Made by a program: the position numbers and the translations under genes
In this document: piece after piece, positions 1-8,152 of the stretch
How positions within the stretch are numbered: the first letter of the stretch is position 1
Layout: every line of letters starts with the position of its first letter
The notes under the pieces: generated by a model
Seen by the model: the letters and a program-made list of their open reading frames with translations, nothing else
Told to the model about the DNA's origin: nothing
The model's database searches: none
Assembly (NCBI GenBank): GCA_964572825.1
Contig: CAZNGS010000035.1
Span: 1 to 45,182 of the forward strand
Direction of reading: 5' to 3'
From: CAYVBE01 sp964572825
GTDB lineage: Bacteria; Planctomycetota; Brocadiia; SM23-32
Length of the DNA: 45,182 nucleotides

Positions 1-28
1 AACTGTCAACTGACAACTGGCAACTTAC
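1..28. repeat. Four degenerate 7-bp tandem repeats (AACTNNC)
   Basis: The window opens with four consecutive heptamers AACTGTC, AACTGAC, AACTGGC and AACTTAC. The array may continue to the left of the window. It is a short intergenic tandem repeat with no coding potential. Role unknown. Confidence 0.6.
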
Positions 29-251
29 AGCGCCCATGTACACGAATCGACCACAGGACATGGAGCCGCGTTCGGGGACGGGGGATGTGGCGCAAGCGCC
101 AGGTGTTGGCGGGCGGTGTCGGCCGGATGGCGGCCCGTGGCGGGCGGCTGTCGCGGAGTGGCCGGGCAGTGTCCCGTGTTCGTCCACGCGGTCCAGCGCG
201 GTCCAGCCCGGTGCACGAGCGTCGGTCCGCGCGCGATCGGGGGACGGAGAC

Positions 252-527
252 CCCGAAATCGGCCCGATTACGAAACGAACCGAAATTGGCAGAAGAGATG
301 TTTTCAAAAGTGTTTAGGTCACATAACAGCAGTGATTCGTGCCGCTCAGACTGTCGGAGGGCGTTGCGTGTGCCGCAGCGCGGCGAGACGGCGGGTGTCC
401 GCGCGATGCCCGTGTTCGTCCGTGTCCGTCCACGCACGACTCACGCCGGGCGCCCCGTGGATGCGACCTGCAGAGGTCCAGAGCCCGAATCTGGCCCGAT
501 TACGCGACGGGTCGAATCTGTCAGAAG
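252..527. repeat. Diverged direct repeat, two 44-bp copies 232 bp apart
   Basis: Copy A is 252-295 and copy B is 484-527. They align without gaps, about 33 of 44 bases identical by eye, sharing the core GGCCCGATTACG and the end CAGAAG. Weaker similarity extends upstream (shared GTGTTCGTCC near 176 and 412) and downstream, so the real unit may be over 150 bp. The whole stretch 29-600 has no convincing gene: the open frames there overlap on both strands and look like GC-rich chance frames. It may be an intergenic repeat family or an eroded duplicated element. Confidence 0.5.
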
Positions 528-601
528 TGCTTGTTTCAATATGTGTAGTGACATGCACATTTCCACATATGCCGGGGCACTTTCTGTAGGTACGAACCTT
601 T

Positions 602-610
602 TGCTACAAT
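602..610 (+). promoter_or_regulatory. Extended -10 promoter for the HAD-YvcK gene
   Basis: TGC followed by TACAAT at 605-610 makes an extended -10 element, 34 bp ahead of the start codon at 644. The -35 region (TTTCTG near 581) is weak, as is usual for extended -10 promoters. A strong AGGAGG ribosome site lies at 629-634. Inferred from sequence only. Confidence 0.45.
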
Positions 611-643
611 ACCAGCCCGGAATTCTACAGGAGGACGCAGGGC

Positions 644-2380
644 ATGGCCGGTTCGATAAAGGCGGTCGTTTTCGACCTGGATGATACGCTTTACGACTGC
701 AGCGGTACGCTCCTGGAGGCGTCACGGCAGCGAGCCGCACAGGCGCTGGTCGATGCGGGCCTGCCGATGACCGTGGATCAGGCGCTGGAGCTGCAGGCGC
801 AACTGGCGGAGCAGTACGGACCACACTTCCTGGTGTTCGACGAGATCGCACGCCGCTACGACCTCTCCCAGGAGGCCGTGGACCGGGCCTTCCGGGCCTA
901 CAATCGGGACGAGGTGGAGGCAATCGAGCCTTTTCCGGACGTGCTTCCCACGCTGGCATACCTGCGCGAAGAGGGCATCCTGTGCTTCCTGTTGACCTCG
1001 GGCATTCACCGCCGACAGTCATCCAAGATCGAGCGACTGGGCCTTGAAGATGCGTTTGACGAGGTGGTGATCAACGACGTGGACCGCGGCGGGCTGATGA
1101 GCGAATGCATGCGCTACCTGATGGACAAGCATCACCTGCGACCGGAGGAGACGATGATTGTCGGCGACCGGCCGCAGGAGGAGATAAGGGTGGGCAATGA
1201 CCTGGGGATGCTGACCGTCCAGATGATGCACGGCCGGTTCAGCGAGTTCGAGCCCCGGGACGAGGGCGAGAGGCCGCAGGTGCATATCGCGCGCATCTTC
1301 CAGGTGCCCACGCTGGTGTCCCTGATCAACATGGGCAAGCCGCCCCGCGTGCTGCGCATCGTGGCGATCGGCGGGGGGACGGGCCTGCCCATCGTGCTGG
1401 AGGGCTGCAAATCGTACTGCGACGAGCCCGCCGGGGTCGTGACGGTGACCGACAGCGGTCGCTCCTCGGGCAGGCTGAGGGAGGAGCTGGGCGTGCTCCC
1501 TCCCGGCGACGCACGGAACTGCCTGGTGGCGCTCAGCGAAACGGGGGAGCGGGAACGGCTGCTCAACGAGCTGTTCCAGTACCGCTTCAGCCAGGGATCG
1601 TTCGAGGGTATGAGCCTGGGGAACCTGGTGATCGCCGCCATGACGAACCTGCGAAGGAACTTCATGGAGGGCATTGGAGTGCTGAGCAAGCTGCTCAACA
1701 TCCGGGGAAGGGTGCTGCCGCCCACCACGGAGGACTGCCACATCTGCGCGGAGCTGGAGGACGGCACGCACCGCACCGGCGAGGTGCACGTGCGCGAACT
1801 GAACAAGCCGCGCATCAAGAGACTGTATCTGAAACCCGAGGCGCCGGCCGCCTGCGAGCAGACGGTCCGGGAGATACTGAACGCCGACCTCGTCTTGATC
1901 GGCCCGGGCAGCCTGTTCACCAGCGTGGTCGCCAACCTGCTGGTGCCGGGCATCCGGCAGGCGCTGGCCGAGACGAGGGCGGTGAAGATATATGTCGCCA
2001 ACATCGTGACGCAACCGGGGCAGACGGACGGTTTTGGAGCGGCCGACCACCTCCGGGCGATCCTCCAGGTCACCGGCGACGCCGTGGTGGATTACGCCCT
2101 GTTCAACTCGCAGTTCCCGTCGGAGGACATTCTGGAACGCTACCGGCGGGAGGGCGCCGCGCCCGTGGTGCCGGGTCCCGATCTGGACGAAGGCGCAGTG
2201 CAGGTGCTGACCGCGAACCTGGTGGAGGACCTGGACAAGAAGCGGGTACTCTGGGAGAAGCAGGACCTGCTGCGGCATCATCCCGACAAGCTGGCGGACG
2301 CGGTGTGCCGGATATACGCGGGGCTGCCGCTGGAGACGGACGGGACCGCAGGCGCCGGAGGCCGGAGCGTCAGTGAGTGA
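644..2380 (+). CDS. HAD-family hydrolase fused to YvcK/CofD-like gluconeogenesis factor
   Basis: This 578-residue protein joins two enzymes. Residues 1-230 are a haloacid-dehalogenase-type phosphatase: motif I is D11-L-D13-D-T, followed by FLLTSG near 115-120 and VGDRP near 173-177. Residues 237-560 match the YvcK/CofD superfamily: GGGTG at 243-247, a SSGRLREELGVLPPGDARN block near 274-292, then GPGSLF and QPGQTDGF. YvcK proteins bind UDP-sugars and influence carbon flux and cell-wall synthesis, usually as ~320-residue stand-alone proteins. The start at 644 is set by AGGAGG nine bases upstream. The 3' end overlaps the convergent pyrF end by 11 bp. Domain identities are clear; the phosphatase substrate cannot be told. 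Confidence 0.88.
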   Translation: MAGSIKAVVFDLDDTLYDCSGTLLEASRQRAAQALVDAGLPMTVDQALELQAQLAEQYGPHFLVFDEIARRYDLSQEAVDRAFRAYNRDEVEAIEPFPDVLPTLAYLREEGILCFLLTSGIHRRQSSKIERLGLEDAFDEVVINDVDRGGLMSECMRYLMDKHHLRPEETMIVGDRPQEEIRVGNDLGMLTVQMMHGRFSEFEPRDEGERPQVHIARIFQVPTLVSLINMGKPPRVLRIVAIGGGTGLPIVLEGCKSYCDEPAGVVTVTDSGRSSGRLREELGVLPPGDARNCLVALSETGERERLLNELFQYRFSQGSFEGMSLGNLVIAAMTNLRRNFMEGIGVLSKLLNIRGRVLPPTTEDCHICAELEDGTHRTGEVHVRELNKPRIKRLYLKPEAPAACEQTVREILNADLVLIGPGSLFTSVVANLLVPGIRQALAETRAVKIYVANIVTQPGQTDGFGAADHLRAILQVTGDAVVDYALFNSQFPSEDILERYRREGAAPVVPGPDLDEGAVQVLTANLVEDLDKKRVLWEKQDLLRHHPDKLADAVCRIYAGLPLETDGTAGAGGRSVSE

Positions 2381-3305
2381 CGTGCCAGAGCTGCTCCCGC
2401 ATGTCAGCGGCGGCGGCGCCGACAGCCCGGCGCCAGTGATCCCCGCCGAACTGCTCGTCGTAGGGTGCCCGCTGCCAAGCGAAGATTATGCCCCGTGAGG
2501 AGTTGACCACGGCGCCCAGGCCCTGCGAATCGAAGGCGGGCGCCACGTCTTCGGCTCCGGCGCCCTGCGCTCCGAAACCGGGCACGAGGAGGGGCGCGTG
2601 GGGCATGAGCGCGCGCAGGCGGCGCAGTTGCTCGGGGAATGTGGCGCCCACGACGGCGCCCAGAAAGCTGTAGCCGCAATCGCCCCGGTATGCGCCGCCC
2701 CACCGGGCCGTAAGCGCGGCGACGCGCTCGTAGAGCGGGCGCCCCTCGCACCGGACATCCTGCACCTCGACCGAGGAGGGATTGCTGGTCTTGACCAGGG
2801 CGAAAACGCCCTTGCCGCGCCGCCCGGCGGCTTCGAGGAAAGGCAGCACCCCGTCGGCTCCGAGGTAGGGATTGATGGTGATGGCATCGGCGAGGAAATC
2901 GGATGCATGCATGGGATGCTGGTTGTCGGCTCCGAGGTGCGCGGAAGCATAGGCCTGCGCCGTGCTGGCGATGTCATTGCGCTTGACGTCGCCGATGACG
3001 ATGAGGCAGCGGTCCCGGGCGGCGGCTATGGTCTCCGCGTAGGCGCGCATGCCCTCGACGCCATAGCATTCGTAAAAGGCGATCTGCGGTTTGACGGCCA
3101 CCGCGTGGGGCTCGACGGCGTCCAGGACAGCGCGGTTGAACTCCACGATGGCCGCGGCGGCCCCGCGTGGAGTGCGGCCGTGCGCCCGGAAGGCCCTCTG
3201 TGTGACCTCCTGGGGCATCCGCTCCAATCTGGGATCAAGGCCAACCACCACCTGAGAGCTCTTGGCCGAGACCGCGCGCATCAACCTGTCGGCAAAATGT
3301 TCCAC
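2370..3305 (-). CDS. pyrF: Orotidine 5'-phosphate decarboxylase, long (type 2) form
   Basis: Catalyses decarboxylation of OMP to UMP, the last step of de novo pyrimidine synthesis, in the cytoplasm. The 311-residue length fits the longer PyrF subfamily found in mycobacteria and many other bacteria. VVGLDPRLERMP at the N-terminus, VKPQIAFYE, and the catalytic DVKRND (the D-x-K-x-x-D signature) are all visible, and the C-terminal third carries VPGFGAQG and NSSRGI, the phosphate-binding region. The start codon is GTG at 3305, preceded five bases away by GAGGAAGG (3311-3318, minus strand). It converges on the HAD-YvcK gene with an 11-bp overlap. No other pyrimidine genes are nearby. Confidence 0.93.
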   Translation of the reverse strand: MEHFADRLMRAVSAKSSQVVVGLDPRLERMPQEVTQRAFRAHGRTPRGAAAAIVEFNRAVLDAVEPHAVAVKPQIAFYECYGVEGMRAYAETIAAARDRCLIVIGDVKRNDIASTAQAYASAHLGADNQHPMHASDFLADAITINPYLGADGVLPFLEAAGRRGKGVFALVKTSNPSSVEVQDVRCEGRPLYERVAALTARWGGAYRGDCGYSFLGAVVGATFPEQLRRLRALMPHAPLLVPGFGAQGAGAEDVAPAFDSQGLGAVVNSSRGIIFAWQRAPYDEQFGGDHWRRAVGAAAADMREQLWHVTH

Positions 3306-3344
3306 GGGACCCTTCCTCAGTTTCGGCAGGGCGAGGCATCCCGA

Positions 3345-3373
3345 TTGACAGCCGGGGCGCCGCGCAATACCAT
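3345..3373 (+). promoter_or_regulatory. Candidate sigma70-like promoter upstream of fmdB-like gene
   Basis: TTGACA at 3345-3350, a 17-bp spacer and TACCAT at 3368-3373 read toward the zinc-ribbon gene at 3560. This gives a leader of about 180 bases in which I see no obvious structure. The -35 is perfect and the -10 is 4 of 6. Confidence 0.4.
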
Positions 3374-3559
3374 AAAAGGCTGTCTCCGAACCCCGTTCGT
3401 GACGAGGGCCAGCGAGGAGTCCGAGGGCAGGGCGGCAGGCGCGAAACGCGCGGAGGCGTGGCTGGACGTCACGCTGAGCACCTTTCGTGCCGATAATGCA
3501 GCCGCCCGCAGTAGTTCCGGGTTTTCAAATGTGATTGAACCGAATTTGCGAGGTCCGCA

Positions 3560-3790
3560 ATGCCTCTGTACGAATATACCTGTCAGGACTGCGGTTTCCA
3601 GGAGGAGTACCTGGAAACTGCGGGCGGCACCGTAAACCACACGTGCGACGCCTGCGGCAGCAACCGCATGCGCAAGGGCTTCTCGCTGTTTGCCGCGCGC
3701 TCGAAGAACCCGGCAGACAGCGGACAGAGCCGCGCTTCCTCGCCTTGTTCCTCGTGCAGCACGGGAACATGCGCCACCTGTCGGCGTTGA
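3560..3790 (+). CDS. FmdB-family zinc-ribbon protein
   Basis: A 76-residue cytoplasmic protein that starts MPLYEYTC, the hallmark of the FmdB/CxxC_CXXC_SSSS family. Cys8/Cys11 and Cys29/Cys32 form a four-cysteine zinc ribbon. The tail (residues 50-76) is rich in serine and cysteine, as is typical. The family is often called a putative regulatory protein, after a gene upstream of an amidase/formamidase, but its function is not established. GAGG lies a few bases upstream of the start. Its stop codon abuts the stop of the convergent OsmC gene, with no spacer. Confidence 0.85.
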   Translation: MPLYEYTCQDCGFQEEYLETAGGTVNHTCDACGSNRMRKGFSLFAARSKNPADSGQSRASSPCSSCSTGTCATCRR

Positions 3791-4234
3791 TCAATCCCCC
3801 GTCGCGCGCACGCGCATCTGCACATCAACTTCGGCAGCAAGCGAGCGCGTGACAAGACACGCGTCGGCCGCCCGGTTCATGGGCCGTTGGGCCTTCGGCA
3901 CGTCTTCCTGGTCACCCACCAGGGCGTCCGCCTGGACCTTGAACGACGTAAATGCCATCCCTGCGCGGCCGGCGTCGAGCTGTCCCTCCGCTTCGGAAGA
4001 GTATTCCACCAACTTGATATCAGCCCGGTCGGCGTAATACAGGAATGTCAGCATCACACAGGCTTCCAGCGCTCCAACAAGCATGTTTTCCGGGGTCCAG
4101 ACATCTTCGTGGCCCCTGAACTCCGGCGGCGTGGCCACCTGCAGGTCGGGTTTACCGGGGGAGGCCAGCGTTCCCCGTCGCTCTCCGGTCCATCGGCAAG
4201 CTGTCCGGTATGTGTACTGCCTGCCTTCGCTCAT
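3791..4234 (-). CDS. OsmC/Ohr-family peroxide-detoxifying protein
   Basis: A 147-residue protein of the OsmC fold. Members reduce organic hydroperoxides with two redox cysteines, here Cys59 (in the helix after PENMLVGALEAC) and Cys126 (in ADACLVTRSL). Glu49 in PEN is the usual partner of the active-site cysteine. No signal peptide, so it should be cytoplasmic. Start ATG at 4234 has a G-rich Shine-Dalgarno region upstream. It follows the rubrerythrin gene (4314-4841) in the same direction after 79 bp, so the two may form an oxidative-stress pair. Whether it is Ohr-like or a YhfA-like OsmC member cannot be decided by eye. Confidence 0.85.
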   Translation of the reverse strand: MSEGRQYTYRTACRWTGERRGTLASPGKPDLQVATPPEFRGHEDVWTPENMLVGALEACVMLTFLYYADRADIKLVEYSSEAEGQLDAGRAGMAFTSFKVQADALVGDQEDVPKAQRPMNRAADACLVTRSLAAEVDVQMRVRATGD

Positions 4235-4313
4235 TCAACCGCTCCCCCGCAGGTAGCCGGTGCGTCTTTACCGAGCCGCACGAGCAGCCATGAAAGCTGG
4301 CCCCGGGGCTCGG

Positions 4314-4841
4314 TCAGCCCAGACCCAGCGAGCTCTGGTCGCCGACGATGAGTGCCCATTCCTTCCACAGGAACCACTGATCGTTGCTGTTCATGTATTC
4401 CAGCGTGTTCTCCAGCATTTCGTAGTGCTGGTTCTCCTCGTGGGCCAGGCGCTGGAAAAGTTGCCGCGTCGCCTCATCACCGGCATTCTCGGTGGCATCG
4501 GTATAGAGCTGGAAGCTCTTCGTCTCCATCTGCATGGCCTTGCTGACGGCCTGCTTCTCGTCTTCGGTGGCTCGGGCGGTTTCGGCGCCCGTCTCAGATG
4601 CCTCGCTGAACAGGGTGCGGATCTCATCGCGCGGCATCGGCAACGACTCGACGTCAACGCCCACCCCTTCCGCCAGGTCTTTGACGATCTTTAGATGGCG
4701 CTTTTCATCGCCCGCGAAGGAATGGAACATGCTGGCTGCCGCCTCGGACTCACAACTCTTCGCCAGTTGCGTGTAATAATCCGCTCCGTCGATTTCAAGC
4801 TTGCGCGCCTGCTGCACGGCCTCCTTGATCTCTTCCTGCAT
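4314..4841 (-). CDS. Rubrerythrin-like ferritin-family protein (diiron), no rubredoxin domain
   Basis: A 175-residue four-helix ferritin-like protein. Glutamate and E-x-x-H motifs for a diiron site are visible: EIDGADYY near the N-terminus, DEKRH, METKSFQLY, and HEENQHYE. The C-terminal rubredoxin domain of classical rubrerythrins is absent. Such proteins reduce peroxide or handle iron in anaerobes. I chose ATG at 4841 because AGGGAGG lies eight bases upstream; the open frame continues to 4913, but that extension is basic and unlike the family. A promoter is present at 4892-4920. It is followed in the same direction by the OsmC gene. Confidence 0.82.
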   Translation of the reverse strand: MQEEIKEAVQQARKLEIDGADYYTQLAKSCESEAAASMFHSFAGDEKRHLKIVKDLAEGVGVDVESLPMPRDEIRTLFSEASETGAETARATEDEKQAVSKAMQMETKSFQLYTDATENAGDEATRQLFQRLAHEENQHYEMLENTLEYMNSNDQWFLWKEWALIVGDQSSLGLG

Positions 4842-4891
4842 GCCCGCGACCTCCCTTGCTGTTCTCAGTGAGCCGATTCTTTTCCTTATCG

Positions 4892-4920
4892 AGCGTACAC
4901 GTTCCCTCCCCACGTGTCAA
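4892..4920 (-). promoter_or_regulatory. Sigma70-like promoter for the rubrerythrin gene
   Basis: On the minus strand a perfect TTGACA (4920-4915), a 17-bp spacer and TACGCT (4897-4892) lie about 50 bp ahead of the ATG at 4841. The rest of the gap 4921-5187 holds no gene I can support. Confidence 0.45.
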
Positions 4921-5187
4921 AGACCCGAGCTTACTCGGTCCGGGCAGACCACCCGCCCGCCGCACCATCGGGACAAGTGTTGAAAAACGAGCGACGGCCG
5001 GGCACCGGCCAGGGATCGATTCGGAGATAATCGAGGGTGAAATCATCGCGCCGGGAGGGTATCATGTCCGGGCAAATACTGCTCGGGGACTTCTCATCAG
5101 ACGCTGTCGCTTGCCCGTGCCGGAGTTGTGGTCAAAGCGCGGCGCAGCTTACTGGACGATGATCGGTTCCCAACTCTGAGGATGGAC

Positions 5188-5832
5188 ATGTTCGACCTGC
5201 ACACGCATACGTTCTGGAGCGATGGCGTTCTGGCGCCGGCCGAAATGGCCCGGCGCTGTCAGGCAATGGGCTATCGGGGGCTGGCGATCGCGGATCACTG
5301 CGACCACTCCAATATCGAGGCGGTGGTCGGGGCAGCGGTGGCATTCTGCGAGGCATGCGACGGCTATTACGGAGAGATGCAGTTGCTGCCGGGGTGCGAG
5401 GTGACGCACGTGCCGCCCCCGCTGATCCGGGGACTGGTGGTTCTGGCCCGCGAGCTGGGGGCGGAGGTCGTGCTGGTCCACGGGGAGACCATCGCCGAGC
5501 CCGTGGCCGAAGGCACGAACCGGGCCGCGATCGAGGCGGACTGCGACGTGCTGGCCCATCCGGGCCTCATCTGTCCGGAGGATGCGGCCCTGGCCGCCCG
5601 GCGCGGCGTTCTGCTGGAGATCAGCGGACGCAAGGGACACTCTCTGACCAACGGCCGGGTGGCCCGGCTGGCCCGCGAACACGGGGCGAGGTTGAGCTTC
5701 GGGTCGGACGGACACGCCCCGGGCGATTACCCGGACCGCGCCTTCGCGGAGGCCGTCCTGCGGGGCGCCGGGCTGAGCGACGAAGGGGTAACGCGGGTCT
5801 TCGGCAACAACGCCGGCTTCTTCACCGCCTGA
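5188..5832 (+). CDS. PHP-domain phosphoesterase, histidinol-phosphatase-like
   Basis: A 214-residue PHP (polymerase and histidinol phosphatase) domain protein. The metal-ligand motifs occur in order: DLHTHTFWSDG at the N-terminus, IADHCDHSN, a PGCEVTH strand, LVHGE, DVLAHPGLI, and GSDGHAPGDY near the C-terminus. Such domains hydrolyse phosphomonoesters using a trinuclear metal site. The size fits a stand-alone PHP protein, but the substrate is unknown. Start ATG 5188 is preferred because GAGG (5178-5181) lies six bases upstream; ATG at 5182 is also possible. It converges on the squalene-oxidase-like gene with a 5-bp gap. HisJ is one possibility, but no histidine genes are near. Confidence 0.78.
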   Translation: MFDLHTHTFWSDGVLAPAEMARRCQAMGYRGLAIADHCDHSNIEAVVGAAVAFCEACDGYYGEMQLLPGCEVTHVPPPLIRGLVVLARELGAEVVLVHGETIAEPVAEGTNRAAIEADCDVLAHPGLICPEDAALAARRGVLLEISGRKGHSLTNGRVARLAREHGARLSFGSDGHAPGDYPDRAFAEAVLRGAGLSDEGVTRVFGNNAGFFTA

Positions 5833-5837
5833 GCGTC

Positions 5838-7055
5838 CTACCACCCGGCGGCAGCCTGCTCGATGGCCAGCACGGCGTAAGCCGTCACGAGTTCCGGCAT
5901 GCTCTCCATCCACCGGCCGCTGATGTTCACCCAGGAGCCGTTGCCGTTCTGGACTTCCAGCAGACGGGCGATCAGCTCCCGCCGCCAATCGTGCTTGCGG
6001 CCGTCGGCGTCCACGATCACCTCGACCCCGTACGCGTTTAACGCGCGGGCGAGCGTGAGGTAGTAGTAGTAGAGCCCCTGCTGGCCCAGACCGGGGTTCT
6101 CCTGCAGCGTCCAGTGGCGCCTGGCCCACTCATATGCCGCGCGCACCCGGGGATCGTTCCTGTCCAGCCCGGCGTAGATCATACTCTTCAGGCCGGCATA
6201 GGTCATGCCGCCGTAGCTGCGCAGACCGCCCGCCGGTGTGCTGCCGGCCTTGCTCTCGCCGGGGCGATAGACGAAGCCGCCGTCGTTCGAGGCCCAATCC
6301 TGATCGTTGGTAGCCTGGAGGTTCTGGCAGCGTTCCAGGAAAACCATGGCGCGACCGTAAGCCAGCTCAGTTCGGGTCTTGGAGCCCTGACCGGACTCAG
6401 CCTCCGGCCTGTCCTCCGGGCCGATGCCCTCCAGGATGTGCAGGGCTTCCAGGGCGAACTGGGTGTTGGACATGTCCGCCCGGTGCATACCCTCACCGGA
6501 GTGATGCTTCTCGTAGCCCCAACCTCCGTACTGGACGTCGTCGGAGCTGAACTGCTCGCCTTCGTCCGCCTGTCCATCCAGCAGGGATTCCCGGGCCCGG
6601 CGAATCAGGAGCCTGTCCTGTGGCAGGCCGGCCTCAACCAGGGCCATGGCGCAGATGCTGGTGCTGTAGGAGGCGTAGAAGCGGTCGTATATTCGGCCGT
6701 CCGGCCTGGCATGGCCGCGGATGAACTCCAACCCCTCCGAGACGACCTCGCTGGACGGTCCGAAGTCCTCCTGGCCGCTGCCCACCATCGCGGTGACGAC
6801 CAGCGCCGTGACGGCCGGATGATCCTGCCAGGAGCCGTTCGCCTTCTGCTGTCCTTTCAGGAAGCGCAATCCCCGCCTGACGGCCGCTTTTCCCTCCAGC
6901 AGCAGGGACGCGTCCCGCGCCGGGGCCCTGGTCTGTGCTGCACTCAGCTCGGGCGCTGCGGCGACCAGCAGCAGCGTCACGGCCACCGCCGCGGGCAGAC
7001 CAGCGTGGAAGCTCAAGCTATTTCGTCGAGGCCCTGTCGTCTTCTTCGTTTTCAC
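5838..7055 (-). CDS. Exported prenyltransferase/squalene-oxidase-repeat protein
   Basis: A 405-residue protein with an N-terminal signal peptide (basic start, hydrophobic 18-34, then ELSAAQ). The mature part is an alpha-alpha barrel of repeats of the terpene-cyclase type: GQQKANGSWQDHPAVTALV near 70, GGWGYE near 175, and LEVQNGNGSWVNISGRWM at the end. Proteins of this kind are abundant in Planctomycetota. They usually lack cyclase catalytic residues and have no assigned function. Here I see no DXDD motif, so cyclase activity is unlikely. The GTG start at 7055 lies inside the last 38 bp of the YdjY gene, so translation is probably coupled. It is the last gene of the leftward cluster. Confidence 0.78.
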   Translation of the reverse strand: MKTKKTTGPRRNSLSFHAGLPAAVAVTLLLVAAAPELSAAQTRAPARDASLLLEGKAAVRRGLRFLKGQQKANGSWQDHPAVTALVVTAMVGSGQEDFGPSSEVVSEGLEFIRGHARPDGRIYDRFYASYSTSICAMALVEAGLPQDRLLIRRARESLLDGQADEGEQFSSDDVQYGGWGYEKHHSGEGMHRADMSNTQFALEALHILEGIGPEDRPEAESGQGSKTRTELAYGRAMVFLERCQNLQATNDQDWASNDGGFVYRPGESKAGSTPAGGLRSYGGMTYAGLKSMIYAGLDRNDPRVRAAYEWARRHWTLQENPGLGQQGLYYYYLTLARALNAYGVEVIVDADGRKHDWRRELIARLLEVQNGNGSWVNISGRWMESMPELVTAYAVLAIEQAAAGW

Positions 7056-7881
7056 CGTTTCCGTTCTCTCCTTCTTTGTCCTTCTCGGGCGGCACCTGGA
7101 TGACCAGGTCCACCGGCGTGCCCACCGGCGGGCAAATCTGTCCGTTCACGTCGTAGAAGATGTCGTCCCGCACGGTCTCGTGCTGCAACTCCAGGATGGC
7201 GAGCGGATCGTGGTACGTGCTGATGAGGCTTCCGTCCAGGTCAGCGCCGAAGCCTTTCTGCAGCAGCCGGCTCCCCAGGAAGACCCATTTCGCCTCCTTA
7301 AGGGCCTCTTTTGACTGCACGTTGTAGAGAAACTGTTCTGCCGGCACCCGGACCGGCTCTGCCTCGGCGGCTTCCCCGTCCGGAGCGCCCTGATCCTCGG
7401 GCACGTCTTCCTCCTGTGAGGGCCGTGGCGGTTGCCATTCAACCCACATCCGCAGGCTGTCCCCGGGGGGACGGTCGGCGTCAGGGTTGTTCTCCGGATA
7501 CTCATAGGAAGGGTTACGGCCGGACCGGAGGTCCAGCAGCAACAGGGCGAGCTGCAGGTCGAGCGGCACCACGTCCAGCACGAAGACCGTCTCGTGAGTC
7601 TTGCCCCGGGGCAGGCAGGCCAGCAGTTCGATAGGGCCGCCGGTGTCCATGTTCACCTTGCCGCGACAGCGCACGGTTTTTTTCTCGGCATCCAGCAGAA
7701 CCGTCCCCACCTGATAGAGGTGAGGCCCAACTTTGCGGATGCGCGGCTGCTTCAGTTCGTCTTCTTCTGCGGCGCGCGCGAAGCCCAGGGGCAGGAGGGC
7801 GGCGAGAGCCAGCGCGAGGACCACGTGCAGCCACAGGGAGGATGCCACGGCTCGCGGTGCCTCGGAGGTAGAGACGTTCAC
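7018..7881 (-). CDS. Exported YdjY-domain protein
   Basis: About 287 residues. A signal peptide (hydrophobic LWLHVVLALALAALLPLGFA, then ARAAEE) precedes a domain that I match to YdjY (VRCRGKVNMDTGGPIELLAC, and later KTHETVFVLDVVPLDLQLALL). Mature regions 150-190 and the C-terminus are acidic low-complexity spacers. YdjY domains occur near ferredoxin genes in several phyla, but their biochemical role is unknown. The GTG start at 7881 overlaps the TGA of the upstream ferredoxin gene (GTGA), suggesting translational coupling. A longer frame to 7938 would run into the ferredoxin gene and is rejected. The 3' end overlaps the next gene by 38 bp. Confidence 0.72.
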   Translation of the reverse strand: MNVSTSEAPRAVASSLWLHVVLALALAALLPLGFARAAEEDELKQPRIRKVGPHLYQVGTVLLDAEKKTVRCRGKVNMDTGGPIELLACLPRGKTHETVFVLDVVPLDLQLALLLLDLRSGRNPSYEYPENNPDADRPPGDSLRMWVEWQPPRPSQEEDVPEDQGAPDGEAAEAEPVRVPAEQFLYNVQSKEALKEAKWVFLGSRLLQKGFGADLDGSLISTYHDPLAILELQHETVRDDIFYDVNGQICPPVGTPVDLVIQVPPEKDKEGENGNGENEEDDRASTK

Positions 7882-8048
7882 TCCTCCGCTATAGCCTCCA
7901 CGGGGCATTCGTCGAGGCAGGTCAAACATTCCGTGCACTCCTCCTGGTCGATCACGGCGACACCGTCGACCAGTTCAATGGCCTCGACCGGGCAGACGTC
8001 GACGCAGGTTTCGCATCCGGTGCACTCTTCCTCAATCACGAAGACCAT
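7878..8048 (-). CDS. Small 2[4Fe-4S] ferredoxin
   Basis: A 56-residue ferredoxin. It starts MVFVIEEECTGCETCVDVCP and has a second set CTECLTCLDECP, giving two C-x2-C-x2-C-x3-C-P clusters, each followed by VEAI. The protein is strongly acidic, as expected for a low-potential electron carrier. GGAGGAG a few bases upstream of ATG 8048 is an excellent ribosome site. It sits between rnfB-like (104 bp upstream) and the YdjY gene (4-bp overlap), so it may pass electrons to or from the RnfB protein. Partner inference rests on neighbourhood only. Confidence 0.9.
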   Translation of the reverse strand: MVFVIEEECTGCETCVDVCPVEAIELVDGVAVIDQEECTECLTCLDECPVEAIAEE

Positions 8049-8152
8049 GACACTCCTCCGATTGGATGAAGCCGCACGAGCGATCAGACGCGAGAGATGT
8101 TACCAAACCTGCCTCAGAACTCAAGCAAAGCCCCCGCGAACAGCTCCGCGGG

